The notes beneath the pieces were generated by a model. That model made no database searches, had not been told where the DNA came from, and was given only the letters and a program-made list of their open reading frames with translations. The position numbers were made by a program, and so were the translations under genes. Positions 1 through 4,373 of a DNA stretch of 6,351 nucleotides are shown here, piece by piece. Every line of letters starts with the position of its first letter. The first letter of the stretch is position 1. The DNA comes from Deltaproteobacteria bacterium (GTDB taxonomy: Bacteria > Desulfobacterota > GWC2-55-46 > DRQE01): positions 1 through 6,351 of the forward strand of contig DAOVXI010000107.1 in the NCBI GenBank assembly GCA_030636245.1, given 5' to 3'.

Positions 1-516
1 CGTGGAACAGTCGTAACCGGACGTATCGAGCGCGGTATCGTCAAGGTCGGCGAAGAGATAGAGATAATCGGAATAAGAGATACGACAAAGACAACCGTAA
101 CGGGTGTTGAGATGTTCCGTAAGCTTCTTGATGAAGGCCGTGCCGGAGACAACGTCGGTGCGCTTCTAAGGGGTACGAAGAAAGAGGATATCGAGCGTGG
201 CCAGGTTTTGGCGGCCCCGGGATCCATCACACCTCACACGAAGTTTATCGGAGAGATATACGTTCTGACAAAAGAAGAGGGCGGCCGTCACACCCCGTTC
301 TTTAACGGCTACAGGCCTCAGTTCTACTTCCGTACAACGGATGTTACCGGAGTCGCAAACCTTCCGGAAGGAACAGAGATGGTAATGCCCGGAGATAACG
401 TAAGTATAGATGTCGAGCTTATCGTACCGATCGCAATGGAAGAGGGCGTAAGGTTCGCCATCCGTGAAGGCGGCAGAACAGTCGGCGCAGGCGTCGTAAC
501 AAAGATCAAAGAGTAA
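1..516 (+). CDS. tuf: Elongation factor Tu, C-terminal part (5' end outside window)
   Basis: The reading frame is open from base 1 to a TAA at 514-516 and gives 171 residues. They align from memory with the last 170 or so residues of the roughly 395-residue EF-Tu, that is most of beta-barrel domain 2 and all of domain 3. Landmarks are RGTVVTGRIERG at the start, GVEMFRKLLDEGRAGDNVG, GGRHTPFF, GYRPQFYFRTTDVTG, EMVMPGDNV and the C-terminal FAIREGGRTVGAGVV. The GTP-binding domain lies upstream of the window. EF-Tu carries aminoacyl-tRNA to the ribosomal A site as a GTP complex in the cytoplasm; domains 2 and 3 contact the tRNA acceptor and T stems and EF-Ts. Placement just before rpmG, tRNA-Trp and secE matches the classical tufB-type position. 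Nothing looks broken. An internal ATG at 112 is a conserved methionine, not a start. Confidence 0.98.
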   Translation, partial: RGTVVTGRIERGIVKVGEEIEIIGIRDTTKTTVTGVEMFRKLLDEGRAGDNVGALLRGTKKEDIERGQVLAAPGSITPHTKFIGEIYVLTKEEGGRHTPFFNGYRPQFYFRTTDVTGVANLPEGTEMVMPGDNVSIDVELIVPIAMEEGVRFAIREGGRTVGAGVVTKIKE

Positions 517-520
517 GACC

Positions 521-551
521 CCCTCCCGCCCATATTTATGAGGCAGAAGGG
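521..551 (+). other. Imperfect stem-loop after tuf
   Basis: CCCT (521-524) can pair with AGGG (548-551). After a 3x3 internal mismatch, GCC-CAT (528-533) pairs with ATG-A-GGC (538-544, one bulged A) around an ATTT loop. No T-run follows, so it is not a convincing intrinsic terminator. It could be an RNA-processing or stability hairpin between tuf and rpmG. The structure was found by eye and its stability was not computed. Confidence 0.3.
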
Positions 552-556
552 CAGTA
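542..556 (+). repeat. Short copy of the recurrent spacer motif
   Basis: GGCAGAAGG (542-550) runs into AAGGGCAGTA (547-556). GGCAGAAGG recurs in the spacer before tRNA-Trp (748-756). The 10-mer AAGGGCAGTA recurs exactly in the rplJ leader (3086-3095). All these copies are non-coding. The stretch overlaps the 3' arm of the stem-loop after tuf. Confidence 0.4.
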
Positions 557-588
557 CAAAGTAGAGATATAAATAAAGGAATATAAAA

Positions 589-738
589 ATGAGAGACATA
601 ATCACATTAGCTTGCACCGAGTGTAAGCGCAGGAACTACTCGACAACAAAGAACAAGAAGACCATGACCGAGAGGCTTGAGCTTAAGAAGTACTGTAAGT
701 TCTGCCGCGCGCATAAGCCGCACAAAGAAACCAAGTAA
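589..738 (+). CDS. rpmG: Large ribosomal subunit protein bL33, zinc-ribbon (C+) form
   Basis: The gene encodes 49 residues, the usual length for bL33, starting at ATG 589 with AAAGGA (575-580) 8 nt upstream and ending at TAA 736-738. The start MRDIITLACTECKRRNYST and the end KYCKFCRAHKPHKETK are typical of the family. Two CxxC pairs, Cys9/Cys12 and Cys36/Cys39, should bind one structural zinc, making this the C+ variety; C- paralogs lack these cysteines. L33 sits near the ribosomal E site of the 50S subunit. The gene follows tuf by 72 nt and precedes tRNA-Trp, a common arrangement, so it is probably transcribed from the upstream tuf promoter. C+ forms can act as a zinc store where a zinc-independent paralog exists elsewhere; this window cannot show whether one does. 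Confidence 0.96.
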   Translation: MRDIITLACTECKRRNYSTTKNKKTMTERLELKKYCKFCRAHKPHKETK

Positions 739-747
739 TTTTTATTT

Positions 748-799
748 GGCAGAAGGTGTTGTTTCGGGCTGGGTAGTTGTAACTATTTGAATCAATAGG
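748..799 (+). repeat. Diverged spacer repeat just upstream of tRNA-Trp
   Basis: This spacer resembles the repeats in the rplJ leader. GTTGTTTCGGGC (758-769) matches GTTGTTTCAGGC (3069-3080) at 11 of 12 bases. It is followed by a GGGTAGT...TATTTGAA...AATAGG block resembling GGGCAGT...TTTTGAA...GCAGG at 3088-3114. Its last bases run into the first bases of the mature tRNA. The alignment was made by eye with small gaps. Confidence 0.4.
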
Positions 800-872
800 C
801 CAGTAGCTCTAACGGCAGAGCGGCGGTCTCCAAAACCGCGGGTTGGGGGTTCGAATCCCTCCTGGCCTGCCA
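797..872 (+). tRNA. trnW: tRNA-Trp, anticodon CCA
   Basis: The 76-nt sequence folds as a full cloverleaf. The acceptor stem is AGGCCAG (797-803) with CTGGCCT (862-868). The D stem is GCTC (806-809) with GAGC (818-821). The anticodon stem is GCGGT (823-827) with ACCGC (835-839), and its seven-base loop CTCCAAA holds anticodon CCA at 830-832. The variable region is five bases. The T stem 845-849/857-861 has one G-T wobble and closes the loop TTCGAAT. The discriminator base is G869, typical of bacterial tRNA-Trp, and the 3' CCA (870-872) is encoded. It decodes UGG. It lies between rpmG and secE on the same strand with no visible terminator, so it is probably cut out of a longer transcript by RNase P and 3' nucleases. 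Confidence 0.98.
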
Positions 873-876
873 TATT

Positions 877-907
877 TTAAGTAAGTCGAATCGAAGAGGT
901 TACTTAA
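877..907 (+). promoter_or_regulatory. Inverted repeat enclosing the secE Shine-Dalgarno
   Basis: TTAAGTAA (877-884) and TTACTTAA (900-907) are perfect 8-base inverted repeats. The 15-nt loop contains the secE Shine-Dalgarno GAGG(T) at 896-900. The 3' arm ends one base before the ATG at 909 and the 5' arm begins four bases after the tRNA CCA end. The stem is AT-rich and of modest stability. It could shape access of ribosomes to secE or assist tRNA 3' processing; either role is inference. Confidence 0.4.
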
Positions 908-908
908 C

Positions 909-1100
909 ATGAGTAAGATCGGTGAATTAATAGATTACTTTGCAGAGGCAAGGGTTGAGCTTGGTAAGGTCACGTGGCCCACAAAGCAGCAGACCATAAG
1001 CGTTACGTGGGTGGTCATATTATTGTCCTTTCTGCTTGCCATATTTTTGGGGCTTGCGGACTTAGGGCTATCAAAGCTTGTAAAGCTGGTACTTAAGTAA
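909..1100 (+). CDS. secE: Protein translocase subunit SecE
   Basis: This is a 63-residue protein, the short single-span form common outside enterobacteria. The start is ATG 909 with GAGGT (896-900) 8 nt upstream. An amphipathic N-terminal helix (about residues 5-18) leads to the family signature ELGKVTWPTK (residues 17-26, with Trp23-Pro24). One hydrophobic transmembrane segment follows at about residues 32-50, then a short Lys-rich tail. SecE clamps the two halves of SecY in the cytoplasmic membrane and is essential for the SecYEG channel. It lies 36 nt after tRNA-Trp and 19 nt before nusG, the near-universal secE-nusG pairing, so the two are almost certainly co-transcribed. Confidence 0.97.
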   Translation: MSKIGELIDYFAEARVELGKVTWPTKQQTISVTWVVILLSFLLAIFLGLADLGLSKLVKLVLK

Positions 1101-1119
1101 GTTTAAGACAGGGGATTAA

Positions 1120-1650
1120 ATGTCAAAGAAGTGGTATGTGGTCCATACGTACTCGGGCTATGAAAATAAAGTAAAAGCATCTATCGAAGAGAAGGTCAAA
1201 CTTATCGGTAAGGAAGATCTTATCGGTGAGGTTCTTGTTCCGGTCGAGACCGTTGTCGATATGGTCAAGGGCGTTAAGAAGACAGCCAGCAGGAAGTTCT
1301 TTCCCGGCTATATCCTTGTAAATATGGACTTAACTGATGAGAGCTGGCACATAATAAAGAACATACCCAAGGTAACGGGTTTTGTGGGCGGCGCTACAAC
1401 CCCACCGCCGATACCTGACGCTGAGGTCGCAAAGATCGTCAAGCAGATGGAAGAGGGCGCGGAGAGGCCAAAGCCGAAGGTGCTTTATGAAGAAGGTGAG
1501 AACGTAAGGGTTGTTGACGGACCCTTCACGAACTTTACAGGCATAGTGGAAGAGGTAAAGCCCGAAAAGGGTAAACTAAAGGTGCTCGTTAGTATATTCG
1601 GGCGCGCAACCCCCGTTGAGCTGGACTTTGTTCAGGTCGAGAAATCTTAA
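1120..1650 (+). CDS. nusG: Transcription termination/antitermination factor NusG
   Basis: The gene encodes 176 residues, close to the usual 175-185, from ATG 1120 with AGGGG (1110-1114) 5 nt upstream. The N-terminal NGN domain (about 1-115) has KWYVVHTYSGYENKV (4-18), FFPGYILV (60-67) and the TGFVG turn (86-90). The C-terminal KOW domain (about 124-176) has GENVRVVDGPFTNFTGIVEE and ends in IFGRATPVELDFVQVEK. The NGN domain binds the RNA polymerase clamp and lowers pausing; in other bacteria the KOW domain binds Rho or ribosomal protein uS10, coupling transcription to termination or translation. No extra inserted domain is present. It sits 19 nt after secE and 39 nt before rplK. Confidence 0.98.
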   Translation: MSKKWYVVHTYSGYENKVKASIEEKVKLIGKEDLIGEVLVPVETVVDMVKGVKKTASRKFFPGYILVNMDLTDESWHIIKNIPKVTGFVGGATTPPPIPDAEVAKIVKQMEEGAERPKPKVLYEEGENVRVVDGPFTNFTGIVEEVKPEKGKLKVLVSIFGRATPVELDFVQVEKS

Positions 1651-1689
1651 CGGATAAACTTTTAAATCAGTAGAAGAGGTAGGTAAAAG

Positions 1690-2115
1690 ATGGCAAAGAA
1701 AATAATCGGACAGATAAAACTTCAGATAGAGGCGGGCAAGGCAAACCCTTCGCCTCCGGTAGGCCCGGCACTCGGTCAGCACGGTGTGGCGATAATGGAT
1801 TTTTGTAAAGCCTTTAACGCGAAAACTCAGCAGCAGGCCGGCATGGTCATTCCTGTTGTCATAACGGTCTACGCCGACAGGTCATTCTCATTCATAACCA
1901 AAACACCTCCGGCGGCAAAACTTCTCTTGAAGGCTGCAAAGGTGCCAAAGGGCAGCGGAACACCCAACAAGACAAAGGCCGGATCGGTAACAAAGAAACA
2001 GGTCCAGGAGATAGCCGAGCTTAAGATGCAGGACCTGACCGCAGCCTCAATAGAAACAGCGATAAAGTCCATCGAAGGAACAGCTCGCAGCATGGGCATA
2101 AAAGTAGAGGGCTAG
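1690..2115 (+). CDS. rplK: Large ribosomal subunit protein uL11
   Basis: The gene encodes 141 residues, the same length as E. coli L11, from ATG 1690 with GAGGT (1676-1680) and a second AGGT (1681-1684) upstream. The N-terminal domain includes NPSPPVGPALGQHG (19-32), with the proline-rich hinge face that meets 23S rRNA and thiostrepton-class drugs. FCKAFNAKT and VVITVYADRSF follow. The C-terminal rRNA-binding domain ends with IEGTARSMGIKVEG. L11 forms the base of the factor-binding stalk and is needed for RelA activation in other bacteria. Residues classically tied to thiopeptide binding (Pro22, Pro23, Pro26) are present. It ends in TAG and is separated from rplA by 112 nt, longer than in many relatives, and that gap holds regulatory-looking sequence. 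Confidence 0.98.
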   Translation: MAKKIIGQIKLQIEAGKANPSPPVGPALGQHGVAIMDFCKAFNAKTQQQAGMVIPVVITVYADRSFSFITKTPPAAKLLLKAAKVPKGSGTPNKTKAGSVTKKQVQEIAELKMQDLTAASIETAIKSIEGTARSMGIKVEG

Positions 2116-2122
2116 TCGGGCT

Positions 2123-2136
2123 CCCGGGCCACCGGG
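2123..2136 (+). other. GC-rich hairpin after rplK
   Basis: CCCGG (2123-2127) and CCGGG (2132-2136) form five G-C pairs around a GCCA loop, followed by TTTG. It starts eight bases after the rplK stop. The stem is short and the T-run too small for a strong terminator. It could be a partial attenuator or an mRNA 3'-end stabiliser, and is best read together with the promoter-like site 26 nt further on. Confidence 0.35.
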
Positions 2137-2161
2137 TTTGCACGAAGGTTTTACAGAGAGA

Positions 2162-2190
2162 TTGAAGTAGGTTGATTTTAAGGATATAAT
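2162..2190 (+). promoter_or_regulatory. Candidate sigma-70-type promoter upstream of rplA
   Basis: TTGAAG (2162-2167) and a perfect TATAAT (2185-2190) are separated by 17 nt, the optimal spacing for the housekeeping sigma factor. The -35 matches TTGACA at four of six positions. Transcription would start near 2197, about 30 nt before the rplA ATG. TATAAT can arise by chance in AT-rich spacer, but the correctly spaced -35 and the unusually long gap support it. Confidence 0.45.
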
Positions 2191-2227
2191 AGTAGATTTT
2201 AACATAGACGTATCGGAGGACATAAAG

Positions 2228-2920
2228 ATGGGCAAGAATTATAAAGCAGCAAAAGAAAAAATTGAGGAGAGGGCCTACCAGATTGAAGAGGCCTTCACAA
2301 AGATACCGGATCTAGGAACAACCAAGTTCGATGAAACCATCGACATGGCCGCCCGTCTGGGCGTTGACCCGAGAAAGGCCGAGCAGATGGTCCGAGGAAC
2401 AGTCATCCTCCCCCACGGCACAGGCAAGAAGGTTCGTGTTGTGGTCTTCGCAAAGGGCGAGAAGGAGCTTGAGGCCAAAGAAGCCGGAGCGGACTTCGTT
2501 GGCTCTGACGACCTCCTTGAAAAGGTAAAAAAAGGCTGGCTTGGTTTTGATAAAGCCGTTGCTACCCCGGACATGATGGGTGAGGTTGGTAAGCTTGGTA
2601 AGGTGCTTGGTCCAAGAGGACTTATGCCGAACCCGAAGCTCGGCACAGTGACCTTTGACGTTAAGAAGGCCGTTACCGACCTTAAGAGCGGTCAGGTAGA
2701 GTTCCGTGTCGACAAGGCCGGCAACATTCACGTGCCTCTCGGCAAGAAGAGCTTTGGCACGGATAAGCTCAAAGATAACTTTAATACAATGATGGAGGCT
2801 ATCATCAAAGCAAAGCCTTCAGCCAGCAAGGGCGTATACTTAAAGAACCTTGCCATCTCCACCACGATGGGTCCTTCGGTTTTGCTTGATACCCAGGAGA
2901 TACGCAACACATTCAAGTAG
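2228..2920 (+). CDS. rplA: Large ribosomal subunit protein uL1
   Basis: The gene encodes 230 residues (family about 225-235) from ATG 2228 with a strong GGAGGA (2215-2220) 7 nt upstream. Domain I is split by domain II, as in all L1 proteins. Domain I includes KFDETIDMAARLGVDPRKAEQMVRG-type sequence (33-57, beginning KFDETIDMAARLGVDP) and VILPHGTGK (59-67). The inserted domain II carries GKLGKVLGPRGLMPNPK (121-137). The C terminus returns to domain I with ISTTMGPSV (210-218). L1 builds the mobile L1 stalk that helps release deacylated tRNA from the E site. In E. coli it also represses its own operon by binding the mRNA before rplK; I found no clear L1-site mimic in either flanking spacer here. 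The stop at 2918-2920 is followed by a 356-nt leader. Confidence 0.98.
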   Translation: MGKNYKAAKEKIEERAYQIEEAFTKIPDLGTTKFDETIDMAARLGVDPRKAEQMVRGTVILPHGTGKKVRVVVFAKGEKELEAKEAGADFVGSDDLLEKVKKGWLGFDKAVATPDMMGEVGKLGKVLGPRGLMPNPKLGTVTFDVKKAVTDLKSGQVEFRVDKAGNIHVPLGKKSFGTDKLKDNFNTMMEAIIKAKPSASKGVYLKNLAISTTMGPSVLLDTQEIRNTFK

Positions 2921-2944
2921 TAATGTGGCCTGTCCTGTATGTTG

Positions 2945-2970
2945 GGGCAGTAGTTTTTTAAAATAGCAGG
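2945..2970 (+). repeat. Leader repeat, partial first copy
   Basis: GGGCAGTAGTT, then an AT-rich core and TAGCAGG (2945-2970), repeats at 3088-3114 as GGGCAGTAGTT, an AT-rich core and AGCAGG. It overlaps the start of the next copy because AAATAGCAGGATAG is shared by the end of one unit and the start of the next. The order is consistent with tandem duplication followed by drift. Confidence 0.5.
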
Positions 2971-3015
2971 ATAGTTTTTCAGGCTCTTAAACACAGTAAC
3001 TTTTTAAAAAATAGG
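2961..3015 (+). repeat. Leader direct repeat, copy X
   Basis: AAATAGCAGGATAGTT followed by TTTCAGGC (2961-2984) recurs at 3056-3080 with a single extra G. After that the copies diverge but keep the pattern ...CAGTA-(G/A)-(T/C)T-TTTT-AAAAA-AGG. No reading frame runs through both copies with a credible start. This is non-coding sequence inside the rplA-rplJ leader. Confidence 0.65.
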
Positions 3016-3055
3016 TTTGAATGGCGGGGCTTTGTTTGGAAGCTCTGTCTTATTT

Positions 3056-3114
3056 AAATAGCAGGATAGTTGTTTCAGGCCCATAAAGGGCAGTAGTTAT
3101 TTTGAAAAAGCAGG
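3056..3114 (+). repeat. Leader direct repeat, copy Y
   Basis: This copy starts with the 25-nt block shared with 2961-2984. It then has GCCC-ATAAA-GGGC (3079-3091), a four-pair mini-hairpin absent from copy X, and GGGCAGTAGTT (3088-3098) shared with 2945-2955. It ends directly before the L10 leader element. Confidence 0.65.
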
Positions 3115-3190
3115 TCAAAGACAGTAGGGGCTTGAAGTTGTGAGCTTAATGATCCTACCGAGACTGAAGGTCAGGTGGCTTAGGCTGCCG
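3115..3190 (+). ncRNA. Ribosomal protein L10 leader (autoregulatory mRNA element)
   Basis: This stretch holds the recognisable core of the L10 leader family. AAAGACAGTAGG (3117-3128) precedes a variable arm, then GCTTAATGATCCTACCGAG (3144-3162). GTAGG (3124-3128) pairs with CCTAC (3154-3158), and the flanking AGACA and CGAGA look like the kink-turn that the L10-L12 complex binds. Just downstream, GGTGGC (3174-3179) pairs with GCTGCC (3184-3189) around TTAG, with two wobbles. In other bacteria excess L10-L12 binds here and represses the rplJL mRNA. The outer helix was not resolved by eye. Element limits are approximate. Confidence 0.75.
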
Positions 3191-3233
3191 AAAAGAACGG
3201 AGATGTTGGTTTACAAGGACCGGCACTTCGAAA

Positions 3234-3272
3234 CTTTCTGTCTTTGATACAAAAAATGACAGAAAGGAGGGG
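3234..3272 (+). promoter_or_regulatory. Hairpin overlapping the rplJ Shine-Dalgarno
   Basis: CTTTCTGTC (3234-3242) and GACAGAAAG (3258-3266) form a perfect 9-bp stem with a 15-nt loop. The 3' arm overlaps the first bases of the very strong Shine-Dalgarno AGGAGGGG (3265-3272), which sits 4 nt before the TTG start. The stem is placed to make initiation structure-dependent, probably as the expression part of the L10 leader. No T-run follows, so it is not a terminator on the + strand. Confidence 0.55.
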
Positions 3273-3276
3273 TAAA

Positions 3277-3804
3277 TTGGACAGATCAACTAAAAACACA
3301 CAGATCGAAGAGTTTCACGAGAAGTTCGGTAAAGCCCAGGCGGCGTTCCTCACAGGCTACTCCGGTATCGAGGTCGGCAGCATGACCGAGATAAGGAAAG
3401 CTTTAAGGGACAGCTCTGTTGAGCTTAGGGTTTTAAGGAACACGCTTGCGAAGCTTGCCATTAAGGACACCCCGTACGAGGGTCTTGCCGAGCACTTCAA
3501 GGGTCCTATCGCGGTTGCCTTAAGCTACAGCGACGCGGCAAGTGCGGCAAAGACACTTACCAAGTATGCCAAGGATGAGCCAAACTTTAAGCTCATAGTC
3601 GGCGCACTCGGCGAGAAGGTCTTAACGACTGATGAGATAAAAGCCCTATCTGAGCTTCCGAGCAAGGATGAGCTGATAGCCAAACTCGTTGGGCTTCTAA
3701 ATAATATACCGGCAAGTTTCGTCGGTGTCTTGAGCGCATTGCCAAGGGACTTGGTATATGCCTTGAGCGCGATCAGAGATAAAAAAGAAGCAGAAGGCAA
3801 TTAA
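3277..3804 (+). CDS. rplJ: Large ribosomal subunit protein uL10 (stalk base)
   Basis: I place the start at TTG 3277: AGGAGGGG (3265-3272) lies 4 nt upstream, and the resulting protein begins MDRSTKNTQIEEFHEKFGKA, like other L10 proteins. In-frame TTG 3244 and ATG 3256 lie upstream but have no Shine-Dalgarno and fall inside the leader hairpin. The product is 175 residues; E. coli L10 has 165. The globular rRNA-binding domain includes GYSGIEVGSMTEIRKALRD and LRVLRNTLAKLAI. From about residue 127 (LPSKDELIAKL) the C-terminal part forms the helix that binds L12 dimers, ending VYALSAIRDKKEAEGN. This tail is about 12 residues longer than in E. coli. L10 anchors L12 to the 50S subunit. It is 50 nt upstream of rplL. 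Confidence 0.97.
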   Translation: MDRSTKNTQIEEFHEKFGKAQAAFLTGYSGIEVGSMTEIRKALRDSSVELRVLRNTLAKLAIKDTPYEGLAEHFKGPIAVALSYSDAASAAKTLTKYAKDEPNFKLIVGALGEKVLTTDEIKALSELPSKDELIAKLVGLLNNIPASFVGVLSALPRDLVYALSAIRDKKEAEGN

Positions 3805-3854
3805 TTAAATAAAAAATAAATTAACCTTTAATTATTCATTAGGAGGAGAAGAAG
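3805..3854 (+). promoter_or_regulatory. AT-rich translation initiation region of rplL
   Basis: The spacer is almost pure A/T (3802-3840) and then carries AGGAGG (3841-3846), 8 nt before the rplL ATG. An unstructured A/U-rich leader with a perfect Shine-Dalgarno should favour very efficient initiation, fitting the need for several L12 per L10 from one mRNA. This role is inference. Confidence 0.45.
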
Positions 3855-4232
3855 ATGGCATTATCAAAAGAAGATTTCGTAGGTCACATTGAGAAGATGA
3901 CAGTACTGGAGTTAAGCGAGCTTGTTAAAGAGCTTGAGGACAAGTTTGGTGTAACAGCGGCCGCCCCTGTAGCGGTTGCGGCAGCACCGGGAGCAGCAGC
4001 AGGAGCCCCGGCCGAAGAGAAGGACGAGTTCACTGTAGTTCTTAAGGGCGTCGGATCAGAGAAGATAAAGGTCATTAAAGAGGTAAGGGCCATAACAGGT
4101 CTCGGACTCAAAGAAGCAAAGGATCTTGTCGAGGGCGCACCGAAGGACCTGAAGGAAGGTGTTAACAAGGACGAGGCCGCAGAGATAAAGAAGAAGCTTG
4201 AGGCTGTTGGTGCAGAGGTAGAAGTTAAGTAA
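3855..4232 (+). CDS. rplL: Large ribosomal subunit protein bL12 (L7/L12)
   Basis: The gene encodes 125 residues (family about 120-130) from ATG 3855 with AGGAGG (3841-3846). The N-terminal dimerisation and L10-binding domain is residues 1-33 (IEKMTVLELSELVKELEDKF core). The flexible Ala/Pro/Gly hinge is about 34-56. The C-terminal factor-binding domain is 58-125, with EFTVVLKGVGSEKIKVIKEV, the ITGLGLKEAKDLVEGAP loop-helix and ending VGAEVEVK. This domain recruits EF-Tu, EF-G, IF2 and RF3 and stimulates their GTPase activity. It is the only ribosomal protein present in several copies. It follows rplJ by 50 nt and precedes rpoB by 141 nt. Confidence 0.98.
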   Translation: MALSKEDFVGHIEKMTVLELSELVKELEDKFGVTAAAPVAVAAAPGAAAGAPAEEKDEFTVVLKGVGSEKIKVIKEVRAITGLGLKEAKDLVEGAPKDLKEGVNKDEAAEIKKKLEAVGAEVEVK

Positions 4233-4236
4233 TAAA

Positions 4237-4248
4237 GGCCATTTGGCC
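4237..4248 (+). other. Short GGCC stem-loop after rplL
   Basis: GGCC (4237-4240), ATTT, GGCC (4245-4248) is a four-pair tetraloop hairpin four bases after the rplL stop. GCGG (4251-4254) could also pair with CCGC (4272-4275). Both are weak alone and may be part of a folded processing region with the larger hairpin downstream. Confidence 0.3.
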
Positions 4249-4292
4249 AGGCGGTGATCTGATATATTTTGCCGCTTAACAGATAAAGAAAT

Positions 4293-4326
4293 TGCCTGCC
4301 CGGTGTAATAATTCGCCGGGTGGGCA
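4293..4326 (+). other. 11-bp hairpin between rplL and rpoB (attenuator or processing site candidate)
   Basis: TGCCTGCCCGG (4293-4303) pairs with CCGGGTGGGCA (4316-4326) in 11 consecutive pairs, two of them G-U, around a 12-nt loop. The following ATTCATCATTAATC is not a clean T-run, so full termination is unlikely. In E. coli the same junction has a leaky attenuator and an RNase III site that reduce rpoBC expression relative to rplJL. The position makes the same role plausible here, but the folding energy was not computed. Confidence 0.5.
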
Positions 4327-4373
4327 TTCATCATTAATCAAGGCATAACAACAAAGAAGGAGCCGGGAACGGT

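Noticed and set aside
324..617. Minus-strand ORF across tuf and the following spacer (97 codons)
   Set aside because: It lies opposite the conserved EF-Tu gene, has no family resemblance and its composition is that of a reverse-strand shadow.
1090..1099. TACTTAAGTA perfect palindrome at the end of secE
   Set aside because: It is ten bases, overlaps the secE stop codon, has no loop and is easily produced by chance; no operator context.
2275..2731. Two long minus-strand ORFs (123 and 139 codons) opposite rplA
   Set aside because: Both overlap the conserved L1 frame and each other. They are explained by codon bias of rplA and show no recognisable domain.
3032..3059. TTGTTT-N16-TTAAAT as a promoter inside the rplJ leader
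   Set aside because: Only 3 of 6 and 4 of 6 consensus bases match in AT-rich sequence, too weak to annotate.
2945..3114. Leader repeats as decayed tRNA fragments
   Set aside because: GGGCAGTAGTT resembles the 5' end of many tRNAs, including GGCCAGTAGCTC of the local tRNA-Trp. No anticodon arm, T arm or acceptor pairing follows, so the likeness may be chance.
2921..3276. CRISPR array or insertion-sequence remnant in the long leader
   Set aside because: There are only two or three diverged copies with uneven spacing, no terminal inverted repeats, no target duplication and no transposase fragment.
3884..4334. Minus-strand ORFs opposite rplL, one of 147 codons
   Set aside because: The Ala/Ser/Thr-rich product mirrors the alanine-rich hinge of L12. 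No Shine-Dalgarno or homology is visible.
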